Part shown: piece by piece, positions 35,350 through 43,668 of the stretch
Position numbering within the stretch: the first letter of the stretch is position 1
How the letters are laid out: each line of letters starts with the position of its first letter
Assembly: GCF_028689785.1 (NCBI RefSeq)
Contig: NZ_JAQVCN010000011.1
Coordinates: forward strand, 1-64,000
Direction: 5' to 3'
Source: Zoogloea sp.
GTDB taxonomy: Bacteria > Pseudomonadota > Gammaproteobacteria > Burkholderiales > Rhodocyclaceae
Length of the DNA: 64,000 nucleotides
The notes under the pieces: model-generated
Seen by the model: the letters and a program-made list of their open reading frames with translations, nothing else
Told to the model about the DNA's origin: nothing
Databases searched by the model: none
Translations under genes and position numbers: made by a program

Positions 35350-35610
35350 ATGGCCAACCCGAAAATTCTCGACGACATCGGCTCCAAAGTTTCCGAACTG
35401 CTCGCCAGCAGCCCGGCCAAAGACATCGAGAAAAACGCCCGTGCGCTGCTCACCAGCGGCCTCTCCAAGCTCGACCTGGTGACCCGTGACGAATTCGAGA
35501 TCCAGCGCGAAGTGCTGGCCCGCACCCGCGAAAAGCTGGCCGAGCTGGAAACCCGGGTTGCCCACCTGGAAGCCGAACTGTCCGCCCGACCGGCCGCTTC
35601 AGCCGACTGA
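35350..35610 (+). CDS. ubiK: Ubiquinone biosynthesis accessory factor UbiK (YqiC/BMFP family)
   Basis: An 86-residue membrane-fusogenic coiled-coil protein. UbiK assists the aerobic ubiquinone-synthesis complex. The family layout is clear: an N-terminal amphipathic helix (ILDDIGSKVSELLASSPAKDIEKNARALL) followed by a trimeric C-terminal coiled coil (FEIQREVLARTREKLAELETRVAHLEAEL). ATG at 35350 gives the family length. It is divergent from the nitrogen operon and ends in its own terminator. Confidence 0.88.
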   Translation: MANPKILDDIGSKVSELLASSPAKDIEKNARALLTSGLSKLDLVTRDEFEIQREVLARTREKLAELETRVAHLEAELSARPAASAD

Positions 35611-35638
35611 ACCCACGCAGACATCCTGCTGTCCCAGC

Positions 35639-35668
35639 GAGGGCGCTCCGGCGCCCTCGTTTGCTTCC
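35639..35668 (+). terminator. Intrinsic terminator of ubiK
   Basis: A perfect 8-bp stem GAGGGCGC / GCGCCCTC around TCCG, followed by GTTTGCTTCC. The T tract is short. Confidence 0.7.
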
Positions 35669-35706
35669 TGCCCATTTCTCTTCCAGCTCTTTTCGCGGAG
35701 ACACCC

Positions 35707-36273
35707 TTGAAGAAAGCCCTCGCCCTCCTCGCCTGCATCGCCGCCCCGGCCATGGCCGCCCCAGTCAATTACACCATCGACGGCAACCACACCTTCCCGG
35801 TCTTCGAAACCGACCACCTGGGCTTCTCGACCCAGCGCGGGCGCTTCAACAAGACCAGCGGCAAGATCACCCTCGACGTGGCCGCGCGCAAAGGCAGCGT
35901 GGACATCAGCATCGACGCGACCTCCATCGACATGGGTTTTGCCAAGTGGAACGAGAACATGCGCGGCGAGGGCTTCTTCAACACCGAGGCGTTCCCGACC
36001 ATCACCTTCAAGGCCGACCGTCTGCAGTTCGACGGCGACAAGCCGGTTGCCGCCGAAGGCAGCCTGACCCTGCTCGGCGTGACCCGACCGGTAGCCCTGA
36101 CCCTGACCCGTTTCCACTGTGCGCCCCACCCTCTCAACAAGCGCGAGACCTGCGGCGCCGACATCACCGCCCGCCTCAAGCGCTCGGAGTTCGGCATGAC
36201 CAAGAACATCCCCTCGGTGAGCGACGAAGTGCGCCTGGTGATCGGCGTCGAAGCATTCCGCGACACGCCATGA
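35707..36273 (+). CDS. YceI family periplasmic lipid-binding protein
   Basis: A 188-residue lipocalin-like protein that binds long isoprenoid lipids, in this family often polyprenyl pyrophosphate or ubiquinone-like chains. The signal peptide ends at AMAA (residue 18). NYTIDGNHTFPVFETDHLGFSTQRGRF and FNTEAFPTITFKADRL are family hallmarks. The Cys pair near the end (FHCAPHPLNKRETCGAD) is common in this group. The start is TTG at 35707 behind GCGGAGAC; no in-frame ATG precedes the signal peptide. It follows ubiK after a terminator. Confidence 0.9.
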   Translation: MKKALALLACIAAPAMAAPVNYTIDGNHTFPVFETDHLGFSTQRGRFNKTSGKITLDVAARKGSVDISIDATSIDMGFAKWNENMRGEGFFNTEAFPTITFKADRLQFDGDKPVAAEGSLTLLGVTRPVALTLTRFHCAPHPLNKRETCGADITARLKRSEFGMTKNIPSVSDEVRLVIGVEAFRDTP

Positions 36274-36336
36274 CATCCTGATACCGCGGGGCACGCCCTG
36301 CGGTTAGACTCACGTTTTACCCAAATCGGATAAATC

Positions 36337-37824
36337 GTGAGTCTGGCCACCTTGACAAGCCGCGCCCTCGTCGGCCTCCTCGCCCCGGAGGTCACCGTCG
36401 AGGTTCACCTCGCCAACGGGCTGCCGGCGTTTACGCTGGTGGGTCTTCCCGATGTCGAAGTGCGTGAGGCCCGCGACCGGGTCCGCGCCGCCCTGCAGAC
36501 CTCGCAATTTGAATTTCCCCAGCGGCGGATAACCGTCAACCTGGCCCCCGCCGATCTGCCGAAGGAGGGCGGCTGCTTCGACCTGCCCATCGCCCTGGGC
36601 ATCCTCGCCGCCTCCGGGCAGATCCCCGCCGAGGGCCTGGCACGCTACGAGTTCGCCGGGGAGCTCTCCCTCACCGGCGAGCTGCGCCCGGTACGCGGCG
36701 CCCTGGCCCTGGCACGGCAGGCAGCCAGCAGCGGGCGCACCCTGATCCTGCCCGCCGCCAATGCCCCCGAGGCCGCACGGGTGCGCAACGTTACCCTGCT
36801 CCCAGCCTCCAGCCTGCTGGCGGTGGCGGCCCACCTGTGCGGGCACACGCTGCTGGCCCCCTATGCCGGTCCGCCCCTGGTGCAGTCTCCAAGCTATCCC
36901 GATCTGGCCGACGTGAAAGGCCAGGCCCAGGCCCGCCGGGCGCTGGAGGTTGCCGCCAGTGGCCAGCATTCCCTGCTCCTGTTCGGCCCACCAGGCACCG
37001 GCAAGTCCATGCTCGCCCAGCGCCTGCCTGGCCTGCTCCCGCCCATGAGCGACGACGAAGCCCTTGAAAGTGCAGCCGTTCAGTCGGTGGAAGGCAGCTT
37101 CCGGCCGGAGCTGTGGGGCGTCCGCCCAATACGGGCGCCCCATCACTCCGCGTCCACTGCAGCCCTGGTGGGCGGGGGCGGAACGCCCCGCCCCGGCGAG
37201 ATCAGCCTGGCCCACAACGGCGTGCTGTTCCTTGACGAACTTCCGGAATTCGAACGCCGTGTCCTTGAGGCCCTGCGTGAGCCCCTTGAGAGCGGCCACA
37301 TCACCATCTCCCGGGCGGCACGCCGGGCCGAGTTTCCGGCCCGCTTCCAGCTGGTGGCCGCCATGAACCCCTGCCCATGTGGCTACCACGGCCACCCTGA
37401 CGGGCGCTGTCGGTGCTCCCCCGACCAGATCGCCCGCTACCGCAACAAGCTCTCCGGCCCCCTCCTCGATCGCATCGACCTGATCCTCGAAGTGCCCGTA
37501 CTGCCGGCCTCCGACCTGCAGTCGGCCCACTCCGGCGAACCCTCCGCGCAGGTGCGCGAGCGGGTAGCACAGACCTGGGCCCGCCAACTCGCCCGCCAGG
37601 GCAAACCCAACGCCCATCTCGCTGGCCGAGAAATCGAGCGATGGTGTCAACCTGACGCGAAAGGCGTGCAGCTGTTACAAACCGCCATCGACCGCCTCGG
37701 CCTGTCAGCCCGTGGCTACCATCGCATCCTGAAGGTCGCGCGTACAATTGCAGACATGAACGGCGCCGATACTGTTGGCACCTCCCATGTGGCAGAAGCC
37801 ATCCAGAGCCGCAGGGGCCTCTGA
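36337..37824 (+). CDS. comM: YifB/ComM Mg-chelatase-like AAA+ ATPase
   Basis: A 495-residue AAA+ helicase-like protein. ComM extends branch migration during natural transformation. The N-terminal chelatase-like region (VEVHLANGLPAFTLVGLPDVEVREARDR) precedes the ATPase core with Walker A GPPGTGKS (217-224) and Walker B LFLDELPEF. The C-terminal Mg-chelatase domain has CPCGYHGHPDGRC and LSARGYHRILKVARTIADM. GTG at 36337 starts the family homology. It is followed closely by a small membrane protein gene. Transformation competence is possible but cannot be concluded from this gene alone. Confidence 0.93.
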   Translation: MSLATLTSRALVGLLAPEVTVEVHLANGLPAFTLVGLPDVEVREARDRVRAALQTSQFEFPQRRITVNLAPADLPKEGGCFDLPIALGILAASGQIPAEGLARYEFAGELSLTGELRPVRGALALARQAASSGRTLILPAANAPEAARVRNVTLLPASSLLAVAAHLCGHTLLAPYAGPPLVQSPSYPDLADVKGQAQARRALEVAASGQHSLLLFGPPGTGKSMLAQRLPGLLPPMSDDEALESAAVQSVEGSFRPELWGVRPIRAPHHSASTAALVGGGGTPRPGEISLAHNGVLFLDELPEFERRVLEALREPLESGHITISRAARRAEFPARFQLVAAMNPCPCGYHGHPDGRCRCSPDQIARYRNKLSGPLLDRIDLILEVPVLPASDLQSAHSGEPSAQVRERVAQTWARQLARQGKPNAHLAGREIERWCQPDAKGVQLLQTAIDRLGLSARGYHRILKVARTIADMNGADTVGTSHVAEAIQSRRGL

Positions 37825-37857
37825 AACATCGTCCAATCCCATCAGGAGTTTTCTCAA

Positions 37858-38253
37858 GTGGCATCCAACCCGTCCGCAGGCGCCCGTCGCGCCAAGAACT
37901 GGCTCGCCTGGTTCATCGGTTTCATCATCGTGCTTGTGGCCCTGCTGGCTGGCTACACCTGGCTGGTGCTCAACTGGAGCTATTCGGCCGGTGAACGTGC
38001 CGGCTACGTGCAAAAATTTTCCCAGAAGGGCTGGCTGTGCAAAACCTGGGAGGGAGAGATGGCCATCGTTGCGATTCCGGGCAGCCTTCCCGAAATTTTC
38101 AAGTTCACCGTCCGCGACAATAAGGTGGCCGCTGCCATCAACGCCGACATGGGCAAACGCGTGTCCATCGCCTACGAACAGCATGTGGGCATTCCCTCCA
38201 CTTGTTTCGGCGAAACCGCCTACTACGTCAGCAAGATCCACGTCGTCGAGTAA
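37858..38253 (+). CDS. Membrane-anchored protein of unknown function
   Basis: A 131-residue protein with one N-terminal membrane helix (WLAWFIGFIIVLVALLAGYTWLV, about residues 14-36) and a small outer domain. The domain contains SAGERAGYVQKFSQKGWLCKTWEGEMAI, a segment that recurs in short betaproteobacterial proteins. Two cysteines (about residues 60 and 118) may form a disulfide. GTG at 37858 gives an early helix; no better ATG is visible. It probably shares transcription with comM, 33 bp upstream. The function is unknown. A CACGCCC/GGGCGTG hairpin (38258-38275) follows without a T tract. Confidence 0.78.
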   Translation: MASNPSAGARRAKNWLAWFIGFIIVLVALLAGYTWLVLNWSYSAGERAGYVQKFSQKGWLCKTWEGEMAIVAIPGSLPEIFKFTVRDNKVAAAINADMGKRVSIAYEQHVGIPSTCFGETAYYVSKIHVVE

Positions 38254-38309
38254 GAACCACGCCCTCACGGGCGTGTCGAATCCCGCAGCTCCTCCAGGTC
38301 CCCTCTCCC

Positions 38310-39512
38310 ATGCCTTACATCCAGCTGGCGGCGCTCCTCGCGGCGCTCGCCACCGTCGGTCCGTTCTCGATCGACACCTATCTTCCAGCGCTTCACGCCA
38401 TCGGCACGGAGCTCAAGGCCACGCCGCTGGAAGTGCAGCAGACCCTCACCGCTTACATGCTGCCCATGGGCGCCATGGTGCTGTGGCATGGCGCCTTCTC
38501 CGACGCCTGGGGCCGCAAGCCGGTGATCGTCGTATCCATGCTGCTGTTCGCCCTGGCGTCGGTGGTGTGCGTGTTCGCCGGCAGCATCGAAGCCCTGCTG
38601 GTCGGGCGGGCCCTCCAGGGCATCAGTGCGGGGGCCGGCATGGTGGTAGGGCGCGCAGTGGTTCGCGATCTGATGGAAGGGCCCAAGGCCCAGCGCCTGA
38701 TGAGTCATGTAAGCATGGCCTTTGCTATCGGCCCGGCAGTGGCACCCATCCTCGGCGGGTGGATCCATGCGGCCTTCGGCTGGCGCGCGGTATTCATCTT
38801 CCTGGCCCTGCTCGGCCTCGCCCTGGCAGCCCTGAGCGCCTGGCGGCTCCAGGAGAGCCACCCCCCTGCCGCCCGCCAACCCTTGCACCCCGGCCCCCTG
38901 GCCCGCCGCTATCGCAGCGTGTTCTCGTCCCCCGGCTTCCTGCTGCTGAGCGTGGCGGTGAGCCTCAACTTCAACGCCTTCTTCATCTACGTGCTGTCGG
39001 CGCCAGTGTTCCTGATGACCCACCTGGGCCTGAGTGAAACCGAGTTTGGCTGGATGTTCGTCCCCGGCGTGATCGGCATGATGTCAGGCTCGGCCCTGTC
39101 GGCCCGCCTGGCCGGACGTCTCTCGGCCCCACGCACCATCCGCCTGGGCTACAGCCTGATGCTGGCGGCAGCCGCGCTCAACCTGGCGGTGAGCCTTCTG
39201 TTGCCCCCGGGGCTGCCCCAATCGGTGCTGCCGATCATGGCCTACAACTTCGGCATGGCCATCGCCATGCCCAGCCTCACTCTACTGGCTCTGGACCACT
39301 TTCCCACCCACCGGGGGCTGGCTTCCAGTTGTCAGAGCTTCGTGCAAATGCTGATCAGCTCGGTCACCGCCGGCCTCATCGCCCCGGCCCTGTGGGGCTC
39401 GGTCGGCAACATGGCCGCCGGCATGGGCATCCTGCTACTGCTCGGGCTGGGCTGCTTCATGGCCTGGTGGTGGCTGTTCCACCGGAGCACCCCGAGTACT
39501 GGGCAGGCATGA
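38310..39512 (+). CDS. Bcr/CflA family multidrug MFS transporter
   Basis: A 400-residue drug/proton antiporter with 12 helices. The Bcr/CflA group is recognised by FSIDTYLPALHAIGTEL in helix 1, GRKPVIVVSMLLFALASVVC (motif A), and RALQGISAGAGMVVGRAVVRDL (helix 4), a Bcr-specific signature. Substrates could be chloramphenicol-like or sulfonamide compounds, or dipeptides, but none can be assigned. The ATG at 38310 fits the family start. The stop overlaps the ceramidase-family start (ATGA), so both are translated together. Confidence 0.88.
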   Translation: MPYIQLAALLAALATVGPFSIDTYLPALHAIGTELKATPLEVQQTLTAYMLPMGAMVLWHGAFSDAWGRKPVIVVSMLLFALASVVCVFAGSIEALLVGRALQGISAGAGMVVGRAVVRDLMEGPKAQRLMSHVSMAFAIGPAVAPILGGWIHAAFGWRAVFIFLALLGLALAALSAWRLQESHPPAARQPLHPGPLARRYRSVFSSPGFLLLSVAVSLNFNAFFIYVLSAPVFLMTHLGLSETEFGWMFVPGVIGMMSGSALSARLAGRLSAPRTIRLGYSLMLAAAALNLAVSLLLPPGLPQSVLPIMAYNFGMAIAMPSLTLLALDHFPTHRGLASSCQSFVQMLISSVTAGLIAPALWGSVGNMAAGMGILLLLGLGCFMAWWWLFHRSTPSTGQA

Positions 39513-40183
39513 GCTGGGCCGAACACATCGACCTGTACTGTGAACGCACCGACGCCAGCCTGTGGTCGGAGCCCCTCAACGCGCTCAGCAACCTGGGTTT
39601 CCTGCTGGTCGCGGTGGTGCTGTGGAAGCGAACGGCGGACCGGGATCGGGATTTGCAACTGCTGGATGGCCTGATCTTTGCCATCGGCCTGGGCAGCCTG
39701 ACCTTCCACACGCTCGCGACGCGCTGGGCGGCGCTGCTGGACATCGCCTTCATCGCCCTTTTCGTGCTGGTTTTCCACCAGCGCTTTCAAGTTCGCATCA
39801 GGGGCGCCGGCAACGGCAGGGCCTGGATGGGGACCGCCCTGTTCGTGGCTCTTGCGACGCTCTTCACGGCGGCCACCAGGGTCCTGCCGCCCCTCCCCCT
39901 GAATGGCTCGGAGATCTACCTGCCGCCCTTCGCTCTGCTGCTGTGGTGCGCCGCGACGGCCCGTCAGGCACAGCCCGCCGCGGCCCGTTGGCTGGCCCGG
40001 GCAGGTGGGTTGTTCATCATCAGCCTGACTTGCCGGGCCAGTGACACCGTTCTGTGCGACATCTGGCCCACCGGCACCCATGCGGGCTGGCATCTGGTGA
40101 ATGCCCTGGTGCTGTACTGCTGCCTGCGTGCCCTGCAACTCACGCCCCACCCAGCTCCCGCTCGGCCCAATACAGGGCTGTGA
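39509..40183 (+). CDS. Ceramidase-family (CREST superfamily) membrane protein
   Basis: A 224-residue protein with about seven membrane helices. It starts MSWAEHIDLYCERTDASLWSEPLNALSNLGFLL, the alkaline-ceramidase-family opening with its conserved Glu and Asn residues. The zinc-type ligands of the CREST fold appear to be kept: SLTFHTLATRWAALLDIAF in helices 2-3 (His, Asp) and GTHAGWHLVNA in the last helix (two His). Bacterial members may act on amide-linked lipids; no activity is known. ATG at 39509 overlaps the MFS stop. Its 3' end overlaps the convergent Nudix gene by 44 bp. Confidence 0.82.
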   Translation: MSWAEHIDLYCERTDASLWSEPLNALSNLGFLLVAVVLWKRTADRDRDLQLLDGLIFAIGLGSLTFHTLATRWAALLDIAFIALFVLVFHQRFQVRIRGAGNGRAWMGTALFVALATLFTAATRVLPPLPLNGSEIYLPPFALLLWCAATARQAQPAAARWLARAGGLFIISLTCRASDTVLCDIWPTGTHAGWHLVNALVLYCCLRALQLTPHPAPARPNTGL

Positions 40184-40685
40184 TGGTCTTGGCGTCGGTG
40201 ATACGCCCATCAAACACCGCCTCCCGTGCCTCGGCCAGGCTCAGGCTCAGGATCTCCAGAAACTCACCCTCATCCCAGGCATGCCCCACATGTTCCAGGC
40301 CGCGGGCAATGAAAATCTCGATGCGCTCGTTGGAATAGCCGATACACGGGTGCATCACCCCCAGGTGGCGCCAGTCTTCGGTGACATGACCGGTCTCTTC
40401 CTGCAGTTCGCGCCGGGCACAACGCAGGATGTCCTCACCCGGATCGATCTTGCCGGCAGGCAGCTCAAGAAAGGCCCGCCCTACCGGATAGCGGAACTGC
40501 CGCTCGAACACCAGCCGGCCATCGGGCAGCACCGGGATCACCACCACCGCGCCGGGGTGCTTTACATACTCCCGCAGGCCTTCCTTTCCATCGGGCAGGC
40601 TGACCCTGTCCCGGAACACATTCAGCAGACGGCCCTCGAAAACGGCTTCCGACGACAGGGCTTCTTCATGCAAGGGGTCCTTCAT
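40140..40685 (-). CDS. Nudix hydrolase (ADP-ribose pyrophosphatase-like)
   Basis: A 181-residue Nudix enzyme that likely cleaves ADP-ribose or related nucleotide sugars. The Nudix box GKIDPGEDILRCARRELQEETG lies at residues 78-99 with GX5EX7REX2EEXG fully conserved. VERQFRYP-type region and the C-terminal alpha/beta closing elements fit the ADPRase (NudF-like) subgroup. The start is ATG at 40685, since GGAG lies 8 bp upstream; ATG at 40697 is an alternative. Its 3' end overlaps the convergent ceramidase-family gene. Confidence 0.9.
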   Translation of the reverse strand: MKDPLHEEALSSEAVFEGRLLNVFRDRVSLPDGKEGLREYVKHPGAVVVIPVLPDGRLVFERQFRYPVGRAFLELPAGKIDPGEDILRCARRELQEETGHVTEDWRHLGVMHPCIGYSNERIEIFIARGLEHVGHAWDEGEFLEILSLSLAEAREAVFDGRITDAKTITALYWAERELGGA

Positions 40686-40800
40686 CCCGTTCTCCATTCC
40701 AGATCTCGCTCAACACAAAGACCGCAGCATGGCACCGACACGCCGCGGCTGACCAGTCCATCCGGCATAATCGCACCACCTTGCACCCGGAACCCGGACC

Positions 40801-41496
40801 GTGCGCGACCCCGCCCCCGCCCTGCGCGACCACCTTTTCGATCCCAGCGGCGGCCTGACTTACCAGCTCCGCGCCTTCCGCTACCGACGCAGCCTGTGGT
40901 CCGCCTTCCATGCGACCGTAGCCGGCTGGCTGGGCGACTGGCAGCCAAACGCCCGCACCCTCGTGATCATCGGCCCGAATGCCGGCCATGCCTTGCCGGC
41001 GGGCTTTCTGGAACGCTTCGAACAGGTTATCGCACTGGAGCCGGACCCCATCGCCCGCCACCTGCTGGCACGCCGACCGGATGCCCGGCGACTGCGTTTC
41101 GACCACCTCGACTGCCTGGCCACGCCGGACGGCCTGGCCTGGCTGGCAGCGCGCTTTTCCGACGCCGCCTTTCTGTTTTCCAACGTGCTCGGGCAGGTCG
41201 CCGCCCCGGCCGATAGCTGGTCGGCCCTGCTCGCCCGTCACCTGCAGGAGCGGAACTGGGCGAGCTACCACGATGTGCTGTCCACGACCCGGGCGCCGGA
41301 CCATCACGCCCCGGTGCGCGACGCAGCCTCCGTGAGCCTGGAAGCGCTTATCGCGCATTTCTGGACGCAGGGCGAGATCACCGTGACCGACCACGACACC
41401 CTGCACCTGGGCGGAGGCAGCCCCTGCGGCTATGCCGTGTGGCCGATCACGCCGGCACGCTGGCAGCTGGTGGAATGGGTGGTGAATCAGGCGTAG
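40801..41496 (+). CDS. Methyltransferase-like (Rossmann) protein, function unknown
   Basis: A 231-residue soluble protein. LVIIGPNAGHALPAGFLERFEQVIALEPDPIARHLLARR (about residues 54-94) resembles the first half of a SAM-dependent methyltransferase fold: glycine loop, then an acidic residue ending strand 2 (ALEPD). No catalytic motif is evident, so it may be inactive or act on an unknown substrate. GTG at 40801 gives the longest plausible start; support is weak. The 3' end overlaps the convergent metalloprotease gene by 10 bp. Confidence 0.68.
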   Translation: MRDPAPALRDHLFDPSGGLTYQLRAFRYRRSLWSAFHATVAGWLGDWQPNARTLVIIGPNAGHALPAGFLERFEQVIALEPDPIARHLLARRPDARRLRFDHLDCLATPDGLAWLAARFSDAAFLFSNVLGQVAAPADSWSALLARHLQERNWASYHDVLSTTRAPDHHAPVRDAASVSLEALIAHFWTQGEITVTDHDTLHLGGGSPCGYAVWPITPARWQLVEWVVNQA

Positions 41497-42053
41497 GTGT
41501 CGAGGGCCGAGCCGGTGGCCGGGGCGCCGCCCCCGGTGGCGCCAATCCGATAGGCCCGGGCGGGGTCGCTTGCCGTGCCTTCGTCGCGGGCGCGGGTGGC
41601 CAGTTCGACCCGCGCCTCGGCGGCCATGCTGGCAGCACGGGCGGCGATCTGGCGGTCCGGCCCCGAGGGGTCGGCGGGGGCCAGGGCAGCAGAACGGATC
41701 TTCTCGGCCCGGCTCAGGGTCTCTTCGGGCGTGCGCCCGGGGGACACATCGATGCCGACCTCCCCGCCCACCGCATAGCGACGACCGTCGGGGCCTGTCT
41801 CATAGGAATAGCTGGCGCCGCTGGTAACCACGCCCGCGCCCGCGCTCATATGAGCCATTTCGTGGGCACGTACCGCCTGATCACGCTGCTTCAGTTGCTG
41901 CAGCACGCGCTGATCGGCCTCGCTGAGACCTGCGGCATCCCCCCCAGGCGTTGCCGCAGCGGCCTCCGCCCCTGCCGGCCGACCGGCCCGGGCAGCCGGC
42001 GCCGCAGCCGACAGACTGAATGCCAAGGACGAACCCACCGGGGAAACAGACAT
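41487..42053 (-). CDS. Putative SprA-type metalloprotease family protein
   Basis: A 188-residue protein of the SprA-related (CJM1_0395-type) group. An Ala/Pro-rich N-terminus (about residues 1-45) precedes QVRAHEMAHMSAGAGVVTSGASYSYETGPDGRRYAVGGEVGIDVSPG, where AHEMAH provides a zinc-protease-like HEXXH. GPDG(R/K)RYAVGGEV is the family signature. The rest is Ala-rich helix. The role is unknown. No signal peptide is visible. ATG at 42053 starts it, 98 bp from the livF stop. Confidence 0.82.
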   Translation of the reverse strand: MSVSPVGSSLAFSLSAAAPAARAGRPAGAEAAAATPGGDAAGLSEADQRVLQQLKQRDQAVRAHEMAHMSAGAGVVTSGASYSYETGPDGRRYAVGGEVGIDVSPGRTPEETLSRAEKIRSAALAPADPSGPDRQIAARAASMAAEARVELATRARDEGTASDPARAYRIGATGGGAPATGSALDTYA

Positions 42054-42151
42054 GATCAGACACCCACACGCAACGCTTTCAGCCTAGACCCTGAAGCCTT
42101 CGCCGTCAGCCCATCCTCCATCGGGACAAGCACCACGCCCCGGCGCCCGGC

Positions 42152-42883
42152 TCATTCCCCCAGGTAGGCGGCCCGCACCTTGGGGTTGGCCAGCAGATCG
42201 GCCCCGGAGCCGCTGAGGGTGATCGCCCCGGACTCCATCACGTAGGCACGGCTGGAAAACTCCAGGGCCAGGTTGGCGTTCTGCTCCACCAGCAGCACGG
42301 TGACGCCCTCGGCGGCCACCGAGGCGATGACTTCAAAGATCTTCTCCACCACCAGCGGCGCCAGGCCCATGGAGGGCTCATCGAGCAGCAGCAGTTTTGG
42401 ACGGGACAGCAGCGCCCGGCCGATGGCCACCATCTGCTGCTCGCCCCCCGAGAGGGTGCCGGCCACCTGCTGCAGGCGCTCCTTGACCCGCGGCAGCATG
42501 CCGAAGATGCGCTCCATGTCGGCGTCCACGGCCTCGTCGTCACGCCGGCAGTAGGCGCCCATGCGCAGGTTTTCCTCGACGCTCAGGCGGGTGAAGATGC
42601 CCCGCCCCTCCGGCACCAGGGCCAAGCCCTGGCGCAGGCGCTTGTGGGCCGGCAGCTTGTCGATGGCCTGCCCCTGATAAAGGATCTGCCCGCCGGCAGT
42701 GCCCAGAGTGCCGGCGATGGCGTTGAGGGTGGTGGTCTTGCCGGCGCCGTTGGCGCCGATCAGGGACACCAGCTCGCCGGGCGCCAGTTCCAGGTTGATG
42801 CCTCTGACAGCCTCGATGGCCCCATAGGCCACCCGGGTGTCACGCAACTGGAGAATGGGGGTGACCGTGCTGCTGGCGCTCAT
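42152..42883 (-). CDS. livF: Branched-chain amino acid ABC transporter ATPase LivF
   Basis: A 243-residue ATPase, the second of the two ATP subunits of the high-affinity Leu/Ile/Val uptake system (HAAT family). Walker A GANGAGKTTT (about residues 40-49), LSGGEQQMVAIGRAL, and Walker B LLLLDEPSMGLAPLVVEKIF are typical of LivF; the LAPLVVE sequence separates it from LivG. ATG at 42883 overlaps the livG stop (ATGA); longer upstream starts are within livG. It is the last operon gene. Confidence 0.95.
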   Translation of the reverse strand: MSASSTVTPILQLRDTRVAYGAIEAVRGINLELAPGELVSLIGANGAGKTTTLNAIAGTLGTAGGQILYQGQAIDKLPAHKRLRQGLALVPEGRGIFTRLSVEENLRMGAYCRRDDEAVDADMERIFGMLPRVKERLQQVAGTLSGGEQQMVAIGRALLSRPKLLLLDEPSMGLAPLVVEKIFEVIASVAAEGVTVLLVEQNANLALEFSSRAYVMESGAITLSGSGADLLANPKVRAAYLGE

Positions 42884-43668
42884 GCGGTCGCTCCTGCCTT
42901 GTGGGTGCCGTGGCCCCCCAGGTAGGCGGCAATCACCGCCTCGCTCTTCTGCACCTCGGCGGGCACGTCCTCGGCGATCTTCCTGCCGAAGTCGAGCACC
43001 GCCAAACGGTCGCACAGGCCCATCACCAGCTTCACGTCGTGCTCGATGAGCAGCACGGTGACGCCGTCGTGGCGGATGGTCTGGACCAGCTCGCGCAGCT
43101 TGCCGGTTTCGGTGGCATTCATGCCGGCGGCCGGCTCGTCCAGGGCCAGCAGCTGGGGCTCGGTGGCCAGCGCGCGGGCGATTTCCAGGCGGCGCTGGTC
43201 GCCGTAGGAGAGGTTCTTCGACACGGTATCGGCAAAGCGCTCGATACCCACGTAGCGGAGCAGCTCGAAGGCACGCTCGGTGATGAGGCGCTCCTCCTCC
43301 CGGGCATGCTTGGTCTGCAGCAGGATGGAAAAGGGGTTGGCCCGGGAGCGGATGTGATGGCCGGCCATCACGTTCTCAAGGGCGGTGAGCTCGCGGAAGA
43401 GACGGATATTCTGGAAGGTGCGGGCAATGCCGGAGGCCACCACCTCGTGGGGCTTGCCGGTGGGCAGCTCGGTGCCGTTGAAGACGATCTCGCCTTCTTC
43501 AGGCACGTAGGCGCCGGTAAGCACGTTGAAGAAGGTGGTCTTGCCTGCACCGTTGGGGCCGATCAGGCCATACACCTCGCCCTTGCGGATGGTCAGGGAC
43601 ACATCGGACAGGGCCGTGAGGCCGCCAAAGCGCTTGGAGATGTTGCGGGCTTCAAGCAGGGTGATCAC
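42880..43668 (-). CDS. livG: Branched-chain amino acid ABC transporter ATPase LivG
   Basis: A 262-residue ATPase subunit. It has Walker A GPNGAGKTTFFNVLTG (about residues 37-52), the signature LSYGDQRRLEIARAL and Walker B LLALDEPAAGMNATE. NVLTGAYVPEEGEI and FQNIRLFRELTALENVMAGHH are characteristic of LivG. Its start overlaps livM and its stop overlaps livF by ATGA, so stoichiometric translation is likely. Confidence 0.95.
   Translation of the reverse strand: MITLLEARNISKRFGGLTALSDVSLTIRKGEVYGLIGPNGAGKTTFFNVLTGAYVPEEGEIVFNGTELPTGKPHEVVASGIARTFQNIRLFRELTALENVMAGHHIRSRANPFSILLQTKHAREEERLITERAFELLRYVGIERFADTVSKNLSYGDQRRLEIARALATEPQLLALDEPAAGMNATETGKLRELVQTIRHDGVTVLLIEHDVKLVMGLCDRLAVLDFGRKIAEDVPAEVQKSEAVIAAYLGGHGTHKAGATA

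Noticed and set aside
38258-38275. Intrinsic terminator after the small membrane protein gene
   Set aside because: The hairpin CACGCCC/GGGCGTG has no T tract, so it was mentioned only within the gene entry.
40801-41496. Assigning a specific methyltransferase function
   Set aside because: Only the first half of a Rossmann pattern is visible; no catalytic motif supports a named activity.
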